Shown one piece after another: positions 28,224 to 38,053 of a stretch of DNA of 64,000 nt. The position numbers were made by a program, and so were the translations under genes. Origin of the DNA: Acidobacteriota bacterium (GTDB taxonomy: Bacteria; Acidobacteriota; Terriglobia; Acidiferrales; UBA7541); contig JABCZR010000012.1 of the NCBI GenBank assembly GCA_013289585.1, positions 1 to 64,000 on the forward strand. Direction: 5' to 3'. Under the pieces are notes generated by a model. That model saw nothing but the letters and a program-made list of their open reading frames with translations, had not been told where the DNA came from and ran no database searches. Positions within the stretch are counted from its first letter, which is position 1, and each line of letters begins with the position of its first letter.

Positions 28224-29759
28224 TTACGCGCGATTTGTTGCTCTAAGAGTGCTGTGCTTCCGGCCATAAGAATAATAAAGAATCAGCCCGAGGATCATCC
28301 AGACAAAGAATCGAATCCAGTTCATGATCGGAAGGCCGGCCATCAGCAGGAGGCACGTGATAATCGTGACGACAGGCGCAATCGGTCCACCGGGCGCGCG
28401 GAAAGCTCGCGGGCGGTCCGGTTCGCGGTAGCGAAGAATGAGTACGCCTCCCGCGACCAGCGCAAAGGCGAAGAGCGTGCCGATGTTCGAAAGATCGGCG
28501 AGAGTGCCGATATCGAGAAGCCCGGCTGGAATACCAACGACGAACCCGGCCATCCAGGTGGAGAAATCCGGCGTTTGAAAGCGCGGGTGCACGCGGCCAA
28601 AAATTCTGGGGAAGAGGCCGTCGCGGGACATCGCAAACCAGACACGGGCCTGTCCGAGCTGGAAGACCAGCAGGGAAGAGATCATCCCCATCAGTGCGCC
28701 GATGAGCACGACGAGGCGAACACCCGTGAAATGAAGTTTCTTAAGCGTATTGACGACGGGGGCGGCGTCGTCCACCAACGTGTCCCAGCGAACCAGTCCG
28801 GTAAGCACCACGACCACGGCAATATAGAGAAGCGTACAGATGACCAGTGTGGCGATGATGCCGATGGGCAAGTCGCGCTGCGGATTCTTACACTCTTCGG
28901 CGGCCGTCGAGACGGAATCAAACCCGATGTAGGTGAAGAAGACGATTGAACCGCCGGTCAAAATTCCAGGCCAGCCATTTGGCGCAAAGGGATGATAGTT
29001 CGCGGGATGGATGAGCTTGGACGCGAAGCCTACAAATACAAGGATGGCCACGATTTTCAGCATCACCATGATGTTGTTGGTGCGCGCGGACTCTTTAATG
29101 CCGCGGACCAGAATCACCGTCAACAACATCACGATAATGAACGCGGGCCAGTTAAATCCGAAATGCCAGCCGGGACCATAAAGCATGTTTCCCTGCAGGT
29201 CGCTCAGGCCGCTGGGGAGGTAGGCAGGGGAAATCCAGCGAGGATTTGGATTTACGCCAAACCAGTCCAACAAATTGACCATGTGCTGAGAAAAACCAAC
29301 GCTGACGGCCATATTGCTGACGGCGTACTCCAGAATCAGGTCCCAGCCGATAATCCAGGCGATGAGTTCACCCATCGTGGCGTACGTGTAGGTATACGCG
29401 CTGCCCGCGATGGGGATCATGGCGGCGAGCTCCGCGTAACACACGGACGCGAATCCACAAGCAATGGCCACAAGAATAAATGAGAGAGCAATGGCCGGTC
29501 CGGCGCCGGGCCTCCCAAACGAGGCCGAATGGTGGATCAGATATTCAAGGAGCGGGGCATTGAGAATGGAAGAAGCTTGAAACTTTTGACCGGCTATCGC
29601 CGTGCCAACGATGGTAAAGATGCCGGAGCCAATCACCGCGCCGATGCCGAGCGACGTCAGGCTCAGCCATCCAAGAGACTTTTTTAACCGGACTTCAGCG
29701 TTTTCCGAATCCGACAGCAGCTGGTCGATACTCTTGCAGCGGAAGAGTTCTGATCCCAC
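28224..29759 (-). CDS. APC-superfamily amino acid permease (cationic amino acid transporter-like)
   Basis: Inner-membrane amino acid transporter of 511 residues with about 12 or more hydrophobic segments. TM1 has the APC signature LTSLGIGAVIGSGIFTIVG. The arrangement of TM3 (ELAAMIPIAGSAYTYTYA) and the region FFTYIGFDSVSTAAEE match the CAT/YfnA group. GTG start with GGAGAG six nt upstream. Substrate cannot be assigned. Confidence 0.88.
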   Translation of the reverse strand: MGSELFRCKSIDQLLSDSENAEVRLKKSLGWLSLTSLGIGAVIGSGIFTIVGTAIAGQKFQASSILNAPLLEYLIHHSASFGRPGAGPAIALSFILVAIACGFASVCYAELAAMIPIAGSAYTYTYATMGELIAWIIGWDLILEYAVSNMAVSVGFSQHMVNLLDWFGVNPNPRWISPAYLPSGLSDLQGNMLYGPGWHFGFNWPAFIIVMLLTVILVRGIKESARTNNIMVMLKIVAILVFVGFASKLIHPANYHPFAPNGWPGILTGGSIVFFTYIGFDSVSTAAEECKNPQRDLPIGIIATLVICTLLYIAVVVVLTGLVRWDTLVDDAAPVVNTLKKLHFTGVRLVVLIGALMGMISSLLVFQLGQARVWFAMSRDGLFPRIFGRVHPRFQTPDFSTWMAGFVVGIPAGLLDIGTLADLSNIGTLFAFALVAGGVLILRYREPDRPRAFRAPGGPIAPVVTIITCLLLMAGLPIMNWIRFFVWMILGLILYYSYGRKHSTLRATNRA

Positions 29760-29908
29760 TCATGCTCTCCGATCGCATCCGGGAAGACTGGAAGCCGGAT
29801 ATCAGCCGTCACGCCTGTGGTGAATGATTGCGTGCCTCAATGTACCCTGAGAAACGCTGCCGCGCAACCTGCGTGGAAGCTCCTTTTCAGGCGATGGTTT
29901 CCATTTTG

Positions 29909-32200
29909 CTACGCCTGTTCGAGCTGCGCGTAGCGCTCGACAAACTTCTTCGTGCCGCGCCCGGGAAAGCTCACGGAGACGCGCCGGTCCTCGTCATCGC
30001 CTTCCACTCCCACGATTGTTCCGACGCCGTAGCTGGGATGCCGCACCTTTCGCCCAAGCATGGGATGCGCGTCGCCGCCGCGCTTCGAGGCGGGCCGTCC
30101 AAACGAGCTCGGAGACGCTTGTTTGCGCGGAGCCGCCACAGCTGGTTTTGACCCTGTGCGCACGCGCCGCGCGAATTCTTCAGGAGAATAAGAGTATTCC
30201 GGGTCGGGCTCATACCGGCGCTTCTCGCCAATCTCTGCCATGGAGCCGCGAACCGTATCCACCAGCTCGCTGGGAATTTCCGCCAGGAAGCGCGAGGGAA
30301 GGGAAGCGCGCAGTTGCTGCTCGTTGCCGAAGATACGGCGATAGACCGCGCGCGTCATGGTCAAGGACTGGCGCGCCCGAGTCATTCCCACGTAGACCAG
30401 CCGGCGTTCCTCTTCGATGCCTTTTTCTTCATTCAGCGAACGGCTGTGCGGGCAGATGCCTTCTTCCATGCCCGTCAGAAAAACATGATCGAATTCCAGC
30501 CCTTTGGTGCTGTGCAGAGTAATCAGTGTCACGCCGGGCTTGCCTTCGAATTGATCCGCGTCGCTGACGAGCGCCGCGGCATCCAGAAAATCGGTAAAGG
30601 TCTCCCCAGCTTCCATGCTTTCGGCCACCGCGCGCGCCAGTTCCTCGAGGTTTTCGATGCGCGCGACATCTTCCGGAGTGTTGCGGTCCTTTAACATTTC
30701 CATGTAACCGGATTCTTCCAATACCACACGCAGAAATTCTGCGGGCTCCTTTTCCGCCAAAGCTGCCTGGAGCTTGTCAATGATTTCGCGGAACGCCCGC
30801 AAAGGAGTAACCGCCCGGCCTGCGGATGCGCCGGAAATAAATTTTTCGATGGCGTTCCAAAGCGGTGAACCGTCCGCGCGCGCCGTTTCCCGCAGCGTGT
30901 CCACCGTGGTTTTGCCGATACCGCGGGGAGGCACGTTCATCACGCGCAAGAGCGAAATGTCATCTTCTGGATGCATGGCCAGCCGCACGTAGGCCAGGGC
31001 ATCCTTCACTTCCGCGCGATTGTAAAAGCTGAAGCCGCCAACCAGTTTGTAGCGCAAGCCGCGGCGGCGAAAGACTTCTTCGAACGCGCGCGACTGAAAG
31101 TTCGTGCGGTATTCGACGGCGCAGGTCTGGTCCGAATCATCGTTGAGGATGCGATCCAGTTCACCGGCGACAAACTCCGCTTCCGCCTGGGCGTCGCGAG
31201 CTTCGAAATACTTGAGGTTGGCCCCGCCCCTTTTTTCCGCGTTGAGCGACTTTCCCAAGCGCTCCGAATTATTGGCGACGACCGCGCCGGCGGCGTCGAG
31301 GATGTTTTGCGTCGAGCGATAGTTGCGCTCGAGCTTGACGATCCGAGCCGCAGGGAAATCGCGAGAAAAACTCAGCAGGATGGAAACGTCCGCTCCACGC
31401 CAGCGGTAGATGGACTGGTCTTCATCGCCAACCACGCAGACATTCTGCTGAGGCCCGGTAAGCAGGCGCATCAGTTCGTACTGAACTCGATTGGTGTCCT
31501 GGTATTCGTCCACGTGGATGTATTGGAAGCGCTGCTGCCATTTCAAGCGGGTAGGCGTGGATTCCCGAAGCAGACGGGCCGAGCGCAGAAGAAGGTCGTC
31601 AAAATCGAGCGCTTTGCTGTCGTGAAGAAGTTTTTCGTAAGCGGAGAAAATATCTGCTATCCGTCGCCCATCCTGATCAAAGGCTTCCGCACGCAACTGT
31701 TCCGAAGTCTGTCCATGATTTTTGGCGTAACTGATCCCGCTGAGAATATTTCGCGGGGTCAGGGAATCGTCTTCGATCTGCAATTTGTTCATCGCCAGTT
31801 TGACCGCGGCGATCTGGTCGTCGTCATCGTAGATGGCGAAATCGCGCGGAAGTCCGGCAGCCGCTGCCTCGCGGCGCAGCAGCCTTGCGCAGAGCGAATG
31901 AAAGGTCGAAAGCCAGGGCTGGGCTGGGGGTATCCCAGCGCGCAGCAAAAGGCCGGAGACCCGATTGCGCATCTCCTCGGCGGCTTTGTTGGTGAAGGTC
32001 ACGGCGAGGATCGCGTCTGCGGGCACTCCATTGGCGATCAGATTGGCCATTCGAAAGGTGATGGCGCGCGTCTTCCCGGTTCCCGCACCCGCAAGGATCA
32101 GCACCGGCCCTTCGACCGTTTCGACTGCCAGCCGTTGTTCAGGATTCAGTTCGTCGAGAAGAGTGAGCATTTGTTCGCGGTGTGGGATGAAAGTTTGCAC
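29909..32200 (-). CDS. pcrA: UvrD/PcrA-type ATP-dependent DNA helicase
   Basis: Superfamily 1A 3'-5' helicase for DNA repair and replication-conflict resolution. Motifs in order: LNPEQRLAVE (Q motif), LAGAGTGKT (Walker A), FTNKAAEEMRNR, DEYQDTN, VGDEDQSIYRWRGAD, ERNYRST, TLHSTKGLEFDHVF and VGMTRARQSL. The C-terminal Tudor-like domain (GRKVRHPSYGVGTIVGVEGD onward) is the RNA polymerase-binding part of PcrA/UvrD. GTG 32200 or ATG 32170 may start it; the ATG places the Q motif near the N-terminus, but neither has a clear ribosome site. Confidence 0.93.
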   Translation of the reverse strand: MQTFIPHREQMLTLLDELNPEQRLAVETVEGPVLILAGAGTGKTRAITFRMANLIANGVPADAILAVTFTNKAAEEMRNRVSGLLLRAGIPPAQPWLSTFHSLCARLLRREAAAAGLPRDFAIYDDDDQIAAVKLAMNKLQIEDDSLTPRNILSGISYAKNHGQTSEQLRAEAFDQDGRRIADIFSAYEKLLHDSKALDFDDLLLRSARLLRESTPTRLKWQQRFQYIHVDEYQDTNRVQYELMRLLTGPQQNVCVVGDEDQSIYRWRGADVSILLSFSRDFPAARIVKLERNYRSTQNILDAAGAVVANNSERLGKSLNAEKRGGANLKYFEARDAQAEAEFVAGELDRILNDDSDQTCAVEYRTNFQSRAFEEVFRRRGLRYKLVGGFSFYNRAEVKDALAYVRLAMHPEDDISLLRVMNVPPRGIGKTTVDTLRETARADGSPLWNAIEKFISGASAGRAVTPLRAFREIIDKLQAALAEKEPAEFLRVVLEESGYMEMLKDRNTPEDVARIENLEELARAVAESMEAGETFTDFLDAAALVSDADQFEGKPGVTLITLHSTKGLEFDHVFLTGMEEGICPHSRSLNEEKGIEEERRLVYVGMTRARQSLTMTRAVYRRIFGNEQQLRASLPSRFLAEIPSELVDTVRGSMAEIGEKRRYEPDPEYSYSPEEFARRVRTGSKPAVAAPRKQASPSSFGRPASKRGGDAHPMLGRKVRHPSYGVGTIVGVEGDDEDRRVSVSFPGRGTKKFVERYAQLEQA

Positions 32201-32254
32201 ACGTCATGTTAGCCGACCGCGACGAACTCCGCAAACGGGCTCGTTTTTCCTGTG

Positions 32255-32926
32255 TTAGTTACCGCCGGGCCGGCTCAAATCGATTTCAAAAAAAGTCAGA
32301 GAGCGATTCTTCTCCATCACCATGAGATCCGGGACGTAAAGATGCGCGGTGCTCAAGAGGTCGAATTGTCCCTGCAAATCGAAGTAGAGCAGTCCTTGCA
32401 CAGTGCTGTGCGGCGCAACGACGTTTGTCGGAACACCTGCGTTCTCCGCCTGCTTCTGGATTTCAAACCAATTCTTATCGGGTGTGGTTTTCGGCGGACC
32501 CGTGGGGAAAGGAAAAGTCTTTCTTTTCGAGGTGGGATCTTTCCTTGTGGGAGCGAGCGTTCCATAGGCGACCTGGTCAGCGGTAAGAGGCGCGATTTGC
32601 TGACGATTTTCCTCATCGAGTTGCAGCGACAGACGAATGCGATCGAGGCCCAGTTTCACGCTCTGGTCAGAATCGTTTCGAAACACTACCATCACCGCCA
32701 GGATCCCGGCCGTGAACGGAGACTTCTTTGGAAACTTGGCTTTGTACAGCGCGGGATCCATCCAAGGCACAGCGGAGATGGTCATAGCCTCGTGCGATTG
32801 CAGGGAGGCCGTTTTCAGGGAATCCGGCTGCTGGGTGGTTCCCGGCATGGCCGCCAGAAGCGATAGAGCAAAAACGGGAATTGAGATGGATAGTTTTGGC
32901 ATCAGGTTATAATAGACTTTTCTCAT
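32255..32926 (-). CDS. Secreted protein of unknown function
   Basis: About 223 residues with a signal peptide (SISIPVFALSLLAAMPGT). The mature part is beta-rich with a conserved-looking centre (AVMVVFRNDSDQSVKLGLDR) and the end HLYVPDLMVMEKNRSLTFFE, suggesting an immunoglobulin-like or DUF-type periplasmic domain. No family recognised. ATG 32926 has GAAGG upstream; ATG 32902 is the alternative. It is divergent from waaA, sharing a 95-bp promoter region. Confidence 0.6.
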   Translation of the reverse strand: MRKVYYNLMPKLSISIPVFALSLLAAMPGTTQQPDSLKTASLQSHEAMTISAVPWMDPALYKAKFPKKSPFTAGILAVMVVFRNDSDQSVKLGLDRIRLSLQLDEENRQQIAPLTADQVAYGTLAPTRKDPTSKRKTFPFPTGPPKTTPDKNWFEIQKQAENAGVPTNVVAPHSTVQGLLYFDLQGQFDLLSTAHLYVPDLMVMEKNRSLTFFEIDLSRPGGN

Positions 32927-33021
32927 CTCGAGGCCTTCGATTCCTGGGGGACATGCAGGGTTGCCCTGCGTCGCGCGCCGCCAGTTGCTTGCGGTGCGGG
33001 GACAGACCGGAGCCACACTTA

Positions 33022-34380
33022 GTGTATTTCATTTATAGCCTGCTCATGGGCTTCACGGCCCTTTTGCTTTTGCCCTACTGGCTTGTGCAGGGCTTACGCC
33101 AGGGCAAATACTTGTCCAATCTTGGCCAGCGGCTGGGTTTTTCCTTTCCGTCGCTCGCGAATCTTCCCGGGGACCGTCCGGGTGCGATCTGGATACATGC
33201 CGTTTCCGTGGGGGAAGCGCTCTCGGGCGTGACGCTTGCACGCCGGTTGAAGGAAGCCTACCCCAGCCGGCCTCTGATTGTCTCCACGACGACCATCACC
33301 GGTCAGGTGCTCGCGCGGGAGCGCATGCCGTTTGCCGACGCCGTCATCTATTTTCCGCTCGACTGGGCCTTTTGCGTACGGCGCGCACTGGAAGCCGTGC
33401 GGCCTTCGCTCGTACTCGTTCTCGAGACGGAAATCTGGCCGAATTTTCTGCGGGAAGCGGAGAAGAGAAAGATTCCGGTACTTTTTATCAGCGGGCGGAT
33501 CTCAGACCGGTCCTTCGAGCGGTACCAGCGTTTTCTGGGACCCTTCGGTTTCTTTCTTCGGCCGTTCCTGAAGGATGCGCTTTCGAAGGCCAGCGGCTTC
33601 CTCATGCAAAGCGAAAGAGATGCCGAGCGCATTTGCGCGCTTGGGGCGCCGGCGGACCGTGTGCGCGTCAGCGGCAACTTGAAATATGACTTCGAGCTCC
33701 CCGTTGCAACGCCGCTCTCGAATTGGCTCGAGGAAGAAGCGAAACGCCGGGGACGCTCGCCGATCATTGTTGCTGGGAGCGTGGTAGCTACCGAAGAGCC
33801 GCACGTCCTCATCGCATTTGGAACCTTGCAAGGCGAGTATCCGAAGGCGCTTTTGGTTCTGGCGCCGCGTAAGCCGGAACGCTTTGATTCCGCGGCCGAG
33901 TTCATTGATGAATCGCATCGCAAATTTATCCGGCGGTCGAAGCTGGCGATACCGGGGCCGTCCCGCGCCGCCGGCGGCTCAGAGAACGGCGCCATATCCG
34001 ATGATGTTACGGTCGTGCTGGTGGACAGTATCGGTGAACTCGCGTCGCTTTATCGCGTCGCTGACGGCGTGTTCGTAGGAGGATCGCTGGTACCTTCGGG
34101 CGGACACAACATACTCGAACCTGCGGCTTTCGGTAAAATTCCAGTGTTCGGGCCTTCGATGGAAAATTTCGCGGAGATTGCTTCGCGCTTCGTCAGTGCG
34201 GGAGCCGCTGTGCAAGTGGAGAGCCCCGAGGACGTTGGAGTTGCCTGGATTGGATTTTTTCGCAACCCCGAACGCATGAACAGAATGGGAGAGACCGCGC
34301 GGAATCTCGTCGAAGGCAGCCGCGGCGCTGCGGACCGTGCCGTCGCGGAAATCGGGAAACTTTTGGACGGCGCTGCTTGA
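33022..34380 (+). CDS. waaA: 3-deoxy-D-manno-octulosonic acid (Kdo) transferase
   Basis: Membrane-bound glycosyltransferase adding Kdo to lipid A precursor. 452 residues from a GTG at 33022, where the N-terminus (VYFIYSLLMGFTALLLLPYW) matches the WaaA membrane anchor; starting further upstream gives an unusual Cys-rich head. Catalytic and Kdo-domain features: IWIHAVSVGE with the active-site Glu, ETEIWPNFL, and GGSLVPSGGHNILEPA in the donor-binding half. First gene of an eight-gene operon; its stop overlaps lpxK by ATGA. Confidence 0.93.
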   Translation: MYFIYSLLMGFTALLLLPYWLVQGLRQGKYLSNLGQRLGFSFPSLANLPGDRPGAIWIHAVSVGEALSGVTLARRLKEAYPSRPLIVSTTTITGQVLARERMPFADAVIYFPLDWAFCVRRALEAVRPSLVLVLETEIWPNFLREAEKRKIPVLFISGRISDRSFERYQRFLGPFGFFLRPFLKDALSKASGFLMQSERDAERICALGAPADRVRVSGNLKYDFELPVATPLSNWLEEEAKRRGRSPIIVAGSVVATEEPHVLIAFGTLQGEYPKALLVLAPRKPERFDSAAEFIDESHRKFIRRSKLAIPGPSRAAGGSENGAISDDVTVVLVDSIGELASLYRVADGVFVGGSLVPSGGHNILEPAAFGKIPVFGPSMENFAEIASRFVSAGAAVQVESPEDVGVAWIGFFRNPERMNRMGETARNLVEGSRGAADRAVAEIGKLLDGAA

Positions 34381-35390
34381 TGAATTTTTCATTGCCAGTA
34401 CGAATTCTGCTCTGGCCGTTGTCCTTGCTCTATGGCGTCGTCGTTCGAATTCGCGTTTGGCTGTATGCGCGCGGCTGGCTGAAGCAAAAGAAACTGAAGG
34501 GAGCGGTGATCAGTGTAGGCAACCTCACTGTTGGAGGTACTGGCAAAACTCCCATGGTGATCTGGCTGGCCGAAAGATTCCTTTCGGAGGGGAAATACGT
34601 AGCCATCCTCAGTCGCGGCTATCGCGGCGCAAACGGCACCAGCGACGAAATCGAGTTGATGAAATTCCGGCTAAAAGATCGCGTCGCTTTCGGAGTCGGC
34701 AAAAATCGTTACGAGGAGGGTATGCGCCTCGAATCACAGCGATCCGTTGACATCTTTCTCCTCGATGACGGCTTTCAGCATATGCAACTCGCCCGTGACG
34801 TAGATATTCTCTTAGTTGATTCATCGCGTCCGCTGCGCAACGAATCCCTGCTTCCCAGTGGCCGCCTGCGTGAACCTCTTTCTGGCATTCACCGCGCGGA
34901 CTTAGTCGTTTTCACTAGAGTGACTGACCAGCTTCCCGTAAAGCGGGCTATTCAGGAGTTTCCGGAGTTTCCTATCTTTCCGGCAACAACTCGTTTACTC
35001 CGTTACAGACGAGTAACGACCTCCGAAGGTGAGGTCGCCTCTGACATTGAGCTGCCTCCTCAGCCCGTATTCGTATTCTGTGGGATCGGCAACCCGGACG
35101 CTTTTCTCGCCGACGCGGACCGATGGGGAAACTATATTGCCGGTCGTTCTATTTATCGCGATCATCATTCCTACAGCGTGCACGATATCCGGCGGTTGGA
35201 AGAATCTGCGAAAAGCTCCGGGGCTCGCGCATTGCTCACGACCGAGAAGGATGCCCAAAATTTGGGCGAATTGAGGTTTTCTTCCTTGCCGCTCTACTAC
35301 TGCGAGATTGACGTCAAGCTCGCAGATACGGAAGAGTTTCAGAAGACGTTGAAGCGCAAACTCCAAGCGCGCAATGGGGTTGCAGCGTGA
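34377..35390 (+). CDS. lpxK: Tetraacyldisaccharide 4'-kinase
   Basis: Phosphorylates the lipid A precursor at the 4' position at the inner membrane. 337 residues; N-terminal membrane-associated helix, P-loop GNLTVGGTGKTPMV, and the DDGFQHMQLARDVDI segment with the catalytic Asp-Asp, all as in LpxK. Overlaps waaA by 4 nt and waaF by 4 nt, indicating translational coupling within the LPS operon. Confidence 0.94.
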   Translation: MMNFSLPVRILLWPLSLLYGVVVRIRVWLYARGWLKQKKLKGAVISVGNLTVGGTGKTPMVIWLAERFLSEGKYVAILSRGYRGANGTSDEIELMKFRLKDRVAFGVGKNRYEEGMRLESQRSVDIFLLDDGFQHMQLARDVDILLVDSSRPLRNESLLPSGRLREPLSGIHRADLVVFTRVTDQLPVKRAIQEFPEFPIFPATTRLLRYRRVTTSEGEVASDIELPPQPVFVFCGIGNPDAFLADADRWGNYIAGRSIYRDHHSYSVHDIRRLEESAKSSGARALLTTEKDAQNLGELRFSSLPLYYCEIDVKLADTEEFQKTLKRKLQARNGVAA

Positions 35391-36433
35391 AGATCCTGAT
35401 TCGCGCGACGAACTGGGTCGGTGACGCCATTATGGCGCTGCCGGCGCTGCGGGCGGTGCGTGGCCGATTTCCTGAGGCGGAAATCGCGATTGTCGCGCGG
35501 CCTTACGGAGCCGAAATCTACCGCGACCAACAAATCTGCGATCGACTCATCCATTATGACCCGCAAGGCGTCCACGGCGGTTTTTCCGGCCGCGAGCGAC
35601 TTGCTGCGGAACTTCGCGCGCAGAGATTTGACGTTGCTCTTCTTTTGCAAAATGCATTTGATGCGGCGTGGCTTGCGTGGCGCGCAAAGATCCCCGAACG
35701 TATTGGCTATGCTCGGGATGGACGCAGTTTTCTGCTCACTAAGGCACTGCCCGTTCCGAAGCTTGGGGAAATCCCTGCGCACGAAAAGTTCTATTATCTG
35801 GAACTCGTTCGCCGCGCAGGATGGATTGAGTCAGTATCAGACGAATCATTCATTCGCATGAATGTTCCCGAAGAGAAGCAGCGGCAAGCCTCGGAGTTCC
35901 TGGCTCAATGGGGATCGCGGCCGCACGCCCTGCGGATCGCCATTGGTGCGGGTGCCTCCTATGGCTCCGCGAAATGCTGGCCGCCATCTCGATTCGCGGA
36001 AGTCGCCAATCATCTGCAGTCGCAAACCGGCGCAGACATCATTCTTTTCGGCACTGTGGCAGAAACAGCTGTTTCGAACGCCATTGCCACCGAACTGCGC
36101 CGGCCGCCCCTTGACCTCACTGGAAAAACTGCGATTGCCGATCTCCCCGCGCTGCTTTCGCAATGTCATCTCTTCATCGGTAATGACTCCGGGGCAATGC
36201 ACGTTGCCGCCGCGGTGGGCTTGCCCGTTGTTGCCATTTTCGGCCCCACGGATCCGCAGGGCACGGCGCCCGTCACTCCGCGCTGTACGGTCGTCCAGGA
36301 AAAACCGTATTGCAGCCCATGTTTTCTCCGGCGCTGCCCAACCGATCATCGCTGCATGACGAGAGTCACCGCGGACATGGTGGAGGCTGCGGTGAAACCA
36401 TGGCTATCTTCGATCGAGGTGCAGCGTGCCTGA
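35387..36433 (+). CDS. waaF: ADP-heptose:LPS heptosyltransferase II
   Basis: GT-B glycosyltransferase (GT9 family) of LPS inner core synthesis, 348 residues. It starts KILIRATNWVGDAIMALPAL, the WaaF pattern, and has GASYGSAKCWPPSRFAEVA and the donor-site segment FIGNDSGAMHVAAAVGLPVV. The C-terminal CSPCFLRRCPTDHRCM Cys cluster is also usual in WaaF. GTG start overlapping lpxK (GTGA); the end overlaps gmhB by 8 nt. Confidence 0.93.
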   Translation: MKILIRATNWVGDAIMALPALRAVRGRFPEAEIAIVARPYGAEIYRDQQICDRLIHYDPQGVHGGFSGRERLAAELRAQRFDVALLLQNAFDAAWLAWRAKIPERIGYARDGRSFLLTKALPVPKLGEIPAHEKFYYLELVRRAGWIESVSDESFIRMNVPEEKQRQASEFLAQWGSRPHALRIAIGAGASYGSAKCWPPSRFAEVANHLQSQTGADIILFGTVAETAVSNAIATELRRPPLDLTGKTAIADLPALLSQCHLFIGNDSGAMHVAAAVGLPVVAIFGPTDPQGTAPVTPRCTVVQEKPYCSPCFLRRCPTDHRCMTRVTADMVEAAVKPWLSSIEVQRA

Positions 36434-36995
36434 GCAGACGGCGCTTCGCCCGGCTGTATTCCTCGATCGCGATGGAACGCTCGCCGAAGAAGTTGGCTAC
36501 TTGAATCATGCCAGCCGTTTTCGTATGTTCCCTTTTGCCGCGGAGGCCATTCGCAGGCTCAATGGTGCGGGACTGCCGGTTGTAGTCGTGACGAATCAGT
36601 CCGGAGTAGGACGCGGATACTTCCCGGAGTCGCTCGTTCGAACGGTGAATGAACTCATGACGCAGCAACTCGCAGCGGCCGAGGCGCGCATCGACGCAAT
36701 TTATTATTGTCCGCACACTTCCGCCGATAACTGCGATTGCCGCAAGCCTAAAACCGGGATGTTGGAGCGTGCGGCTCGTGAACATGCGCTGGACCTGCGC
36801 CGCTCGTTCGTCGTGGGCGACCGATACGGCGACGTCGAGCTAGCGCGCAACGCGCAAGCTCGCAGCGTCCTTGTTCGAACGGGATACGGCGAAGGTGAGC
36901 TGGCCTGGCATTCGGCAAAGTGGAGCACACAACCTGATCATGTCGCGGAAGATCTAAGAGACGCGACAGACTGGATCCTGAGGCAACCGAAATGA
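36426..36995 (+). CDS. gmhB: D-glycero-D-manno-heptose 1,7-bisphosphate phosphatase
   Basis: HAD-family phosphatase of ADP-heptose synthesis, 189 residues. Motif I FLDRDGTLAEE, motif II VVVTNQSGVGRGYF, the zinc-binding CPHTSADNCDCRKP, and motif III SFVVGDRYGDVELA. GTG start; overlaps both waaF (8 nt) and the heptose kinase gene (4 nt). Isomerase gmhA is not in this cluster. Confidence 0.93.
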   Translation: MPEQTALRPAVFLDRDGTLAEEVGYLNHASRFRMFPFAAEAIRRLNGAGLPVVVVTNQSGVGRGYFPESLVRTVNELMTQQLAAAEARIDAIYYCPHTSADNCDCRKPKTGMLERAAREHALDLRRSFVVGDRYGDVELARNAQARSVLVRTGYGEGELAWHSAKWSTQPDHVAEDLRDATDWILRQPK

Positions 36996-38050
36996 ATCGA
37001 GCGTCTGCGCAGAAACCAGCTACAACCTCTGTTGATCTTGTAGCTCTCGCGGAGTGCGTGGAACAATTCTCTTCGAAGACTATCGTTTTGTTCGGGGACT
37101 TTGTCGCGGACGAATTTCAGTACGGAGAGATTTCCCGCGTTTCGCGCGAGGCACCGGTGTTAATCCTCAAACATCGCGAGACGCAACTTGTTCCCGGTGG
37201 CGGAGCCAATGCGGCGAATAATCTCGCCTCTCTCGGGGCGCGGGCCCTGCCCGTGTCGGCCGTGGGCGATGACCCAGCGGGCGATGCGCTGATCGCGTAT
37301 TTTCGCCGTAAGCGGGTCGATGTCTCCGGAATCCAACGTGTCAAGGGCTGGATTACGCCCACGAAAACCCGTTTTCTTGCCGGTTGGGCGCACACTGCCG
37401 CGCAGCAGGTGCTTCGGGTCGATACGGAGCCGAAATCGAATTTGACAGATGCTGTGCGGGAAAAACTCAGAAAATCGCTTGCAGCCAAGTTGAGCCGTGC
37501 CCACGCGCTCGCGGTGTCCGATTATGGATTTGGCGTTGCCTCTCCGCAGCTTTTGCAAAAAGCCATGGACAAGCGCAAAGCGGCAATTCCTGTCACGCTT
37601 GATGCACGCTATGATCTGCACGCTTATTCGAAAGCAGGCATTACCGCCGCGACGCCCAATGAAGCCGAACTCGAGGCTCAACATCGCATCACCATCGGCC
37701 AGAACATCGAAGAGCTCGCACGCGCGGGGCGCGAAACACTGGTCGCGATGAGGCTTCGATCGCTCCTCGTCACTCGCGGTAGGCACGGTGTCGCTCTACT
37801 CGAAGGCGGCGATCGGCTCACGCACATTCCAGTTCACGGCGGTGATCAAGCTGTCGATGTGACCGGTGCCGGCGACACAGTTCTCGCCGCTTACACTCTC
37901 GCGCTCGCCTGCGGCGCCTCTGCGCTTGAAGCCGCGCACATCGCCAACATCGCGGGAGGCCTCGTGGTCATGAAAAGGGGCACCGCCACCGTCTCGCGTG
38001 AAGAACTTCTGGAAGCGATTCGCGGCGAAGCTTCTGGAGCAGCCTCCTAA
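36992..38050 (+). CDS. D-glycero-beta-D-manno-heptose-7-phosphate kinase (RfaE1)
   Basis: Ribokinase-family kinase for ADP-heptose synthesis, corresponding to the N-terminal half of E. coli HldE. 352 residues; VLFGDFVADEFQYGEISRVS near the N-terminus, VPGGGANAANNLASLG, and the anion-hole motif DVTGAGDTVLAAYTLALA. Here kinase and adenylyltransferase are separate proteins, with the second gene 3 bp downstream. Confidence 0.93.
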   Translation: MNRASAQKPATTSVDLVALAECVEQFSSKTIVLFGDFVADEFQYGEISRVSREAPVLILKHRETQLVPGGGANAANNLASLGARALPVSAVGDDPAGDALIAYFRRKRVDVSGIQRVKGWITPTKTRFLAGWAHTAAQQVLRVDTEPKSNLTDAVREKLRKSLAAKLSRAHALAVSDYGFGVASPQLLQKAMDKRKAAIPVTLDARYDLHAYSKAGITAATPNEAELEAQHRITIGQNIEELARAGRETLVAMRLRSLLVTRGRHGVALLEGGDRLTHIPVHGGDQAVDVTGAGDTVLAAYTLALACGASALEAAHIANIAGGLVVMKRGTATVSREELLEAIRGEASGAAS

Positions 38051-38053
38051 ATC

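Noticed and set aside
30971-32212. 413-codon plus-strand frame opposite pcrA
   Set aside because: Antisense shadow of a conserved helicase with all motifs on the minus strand; the translation matches nothing.
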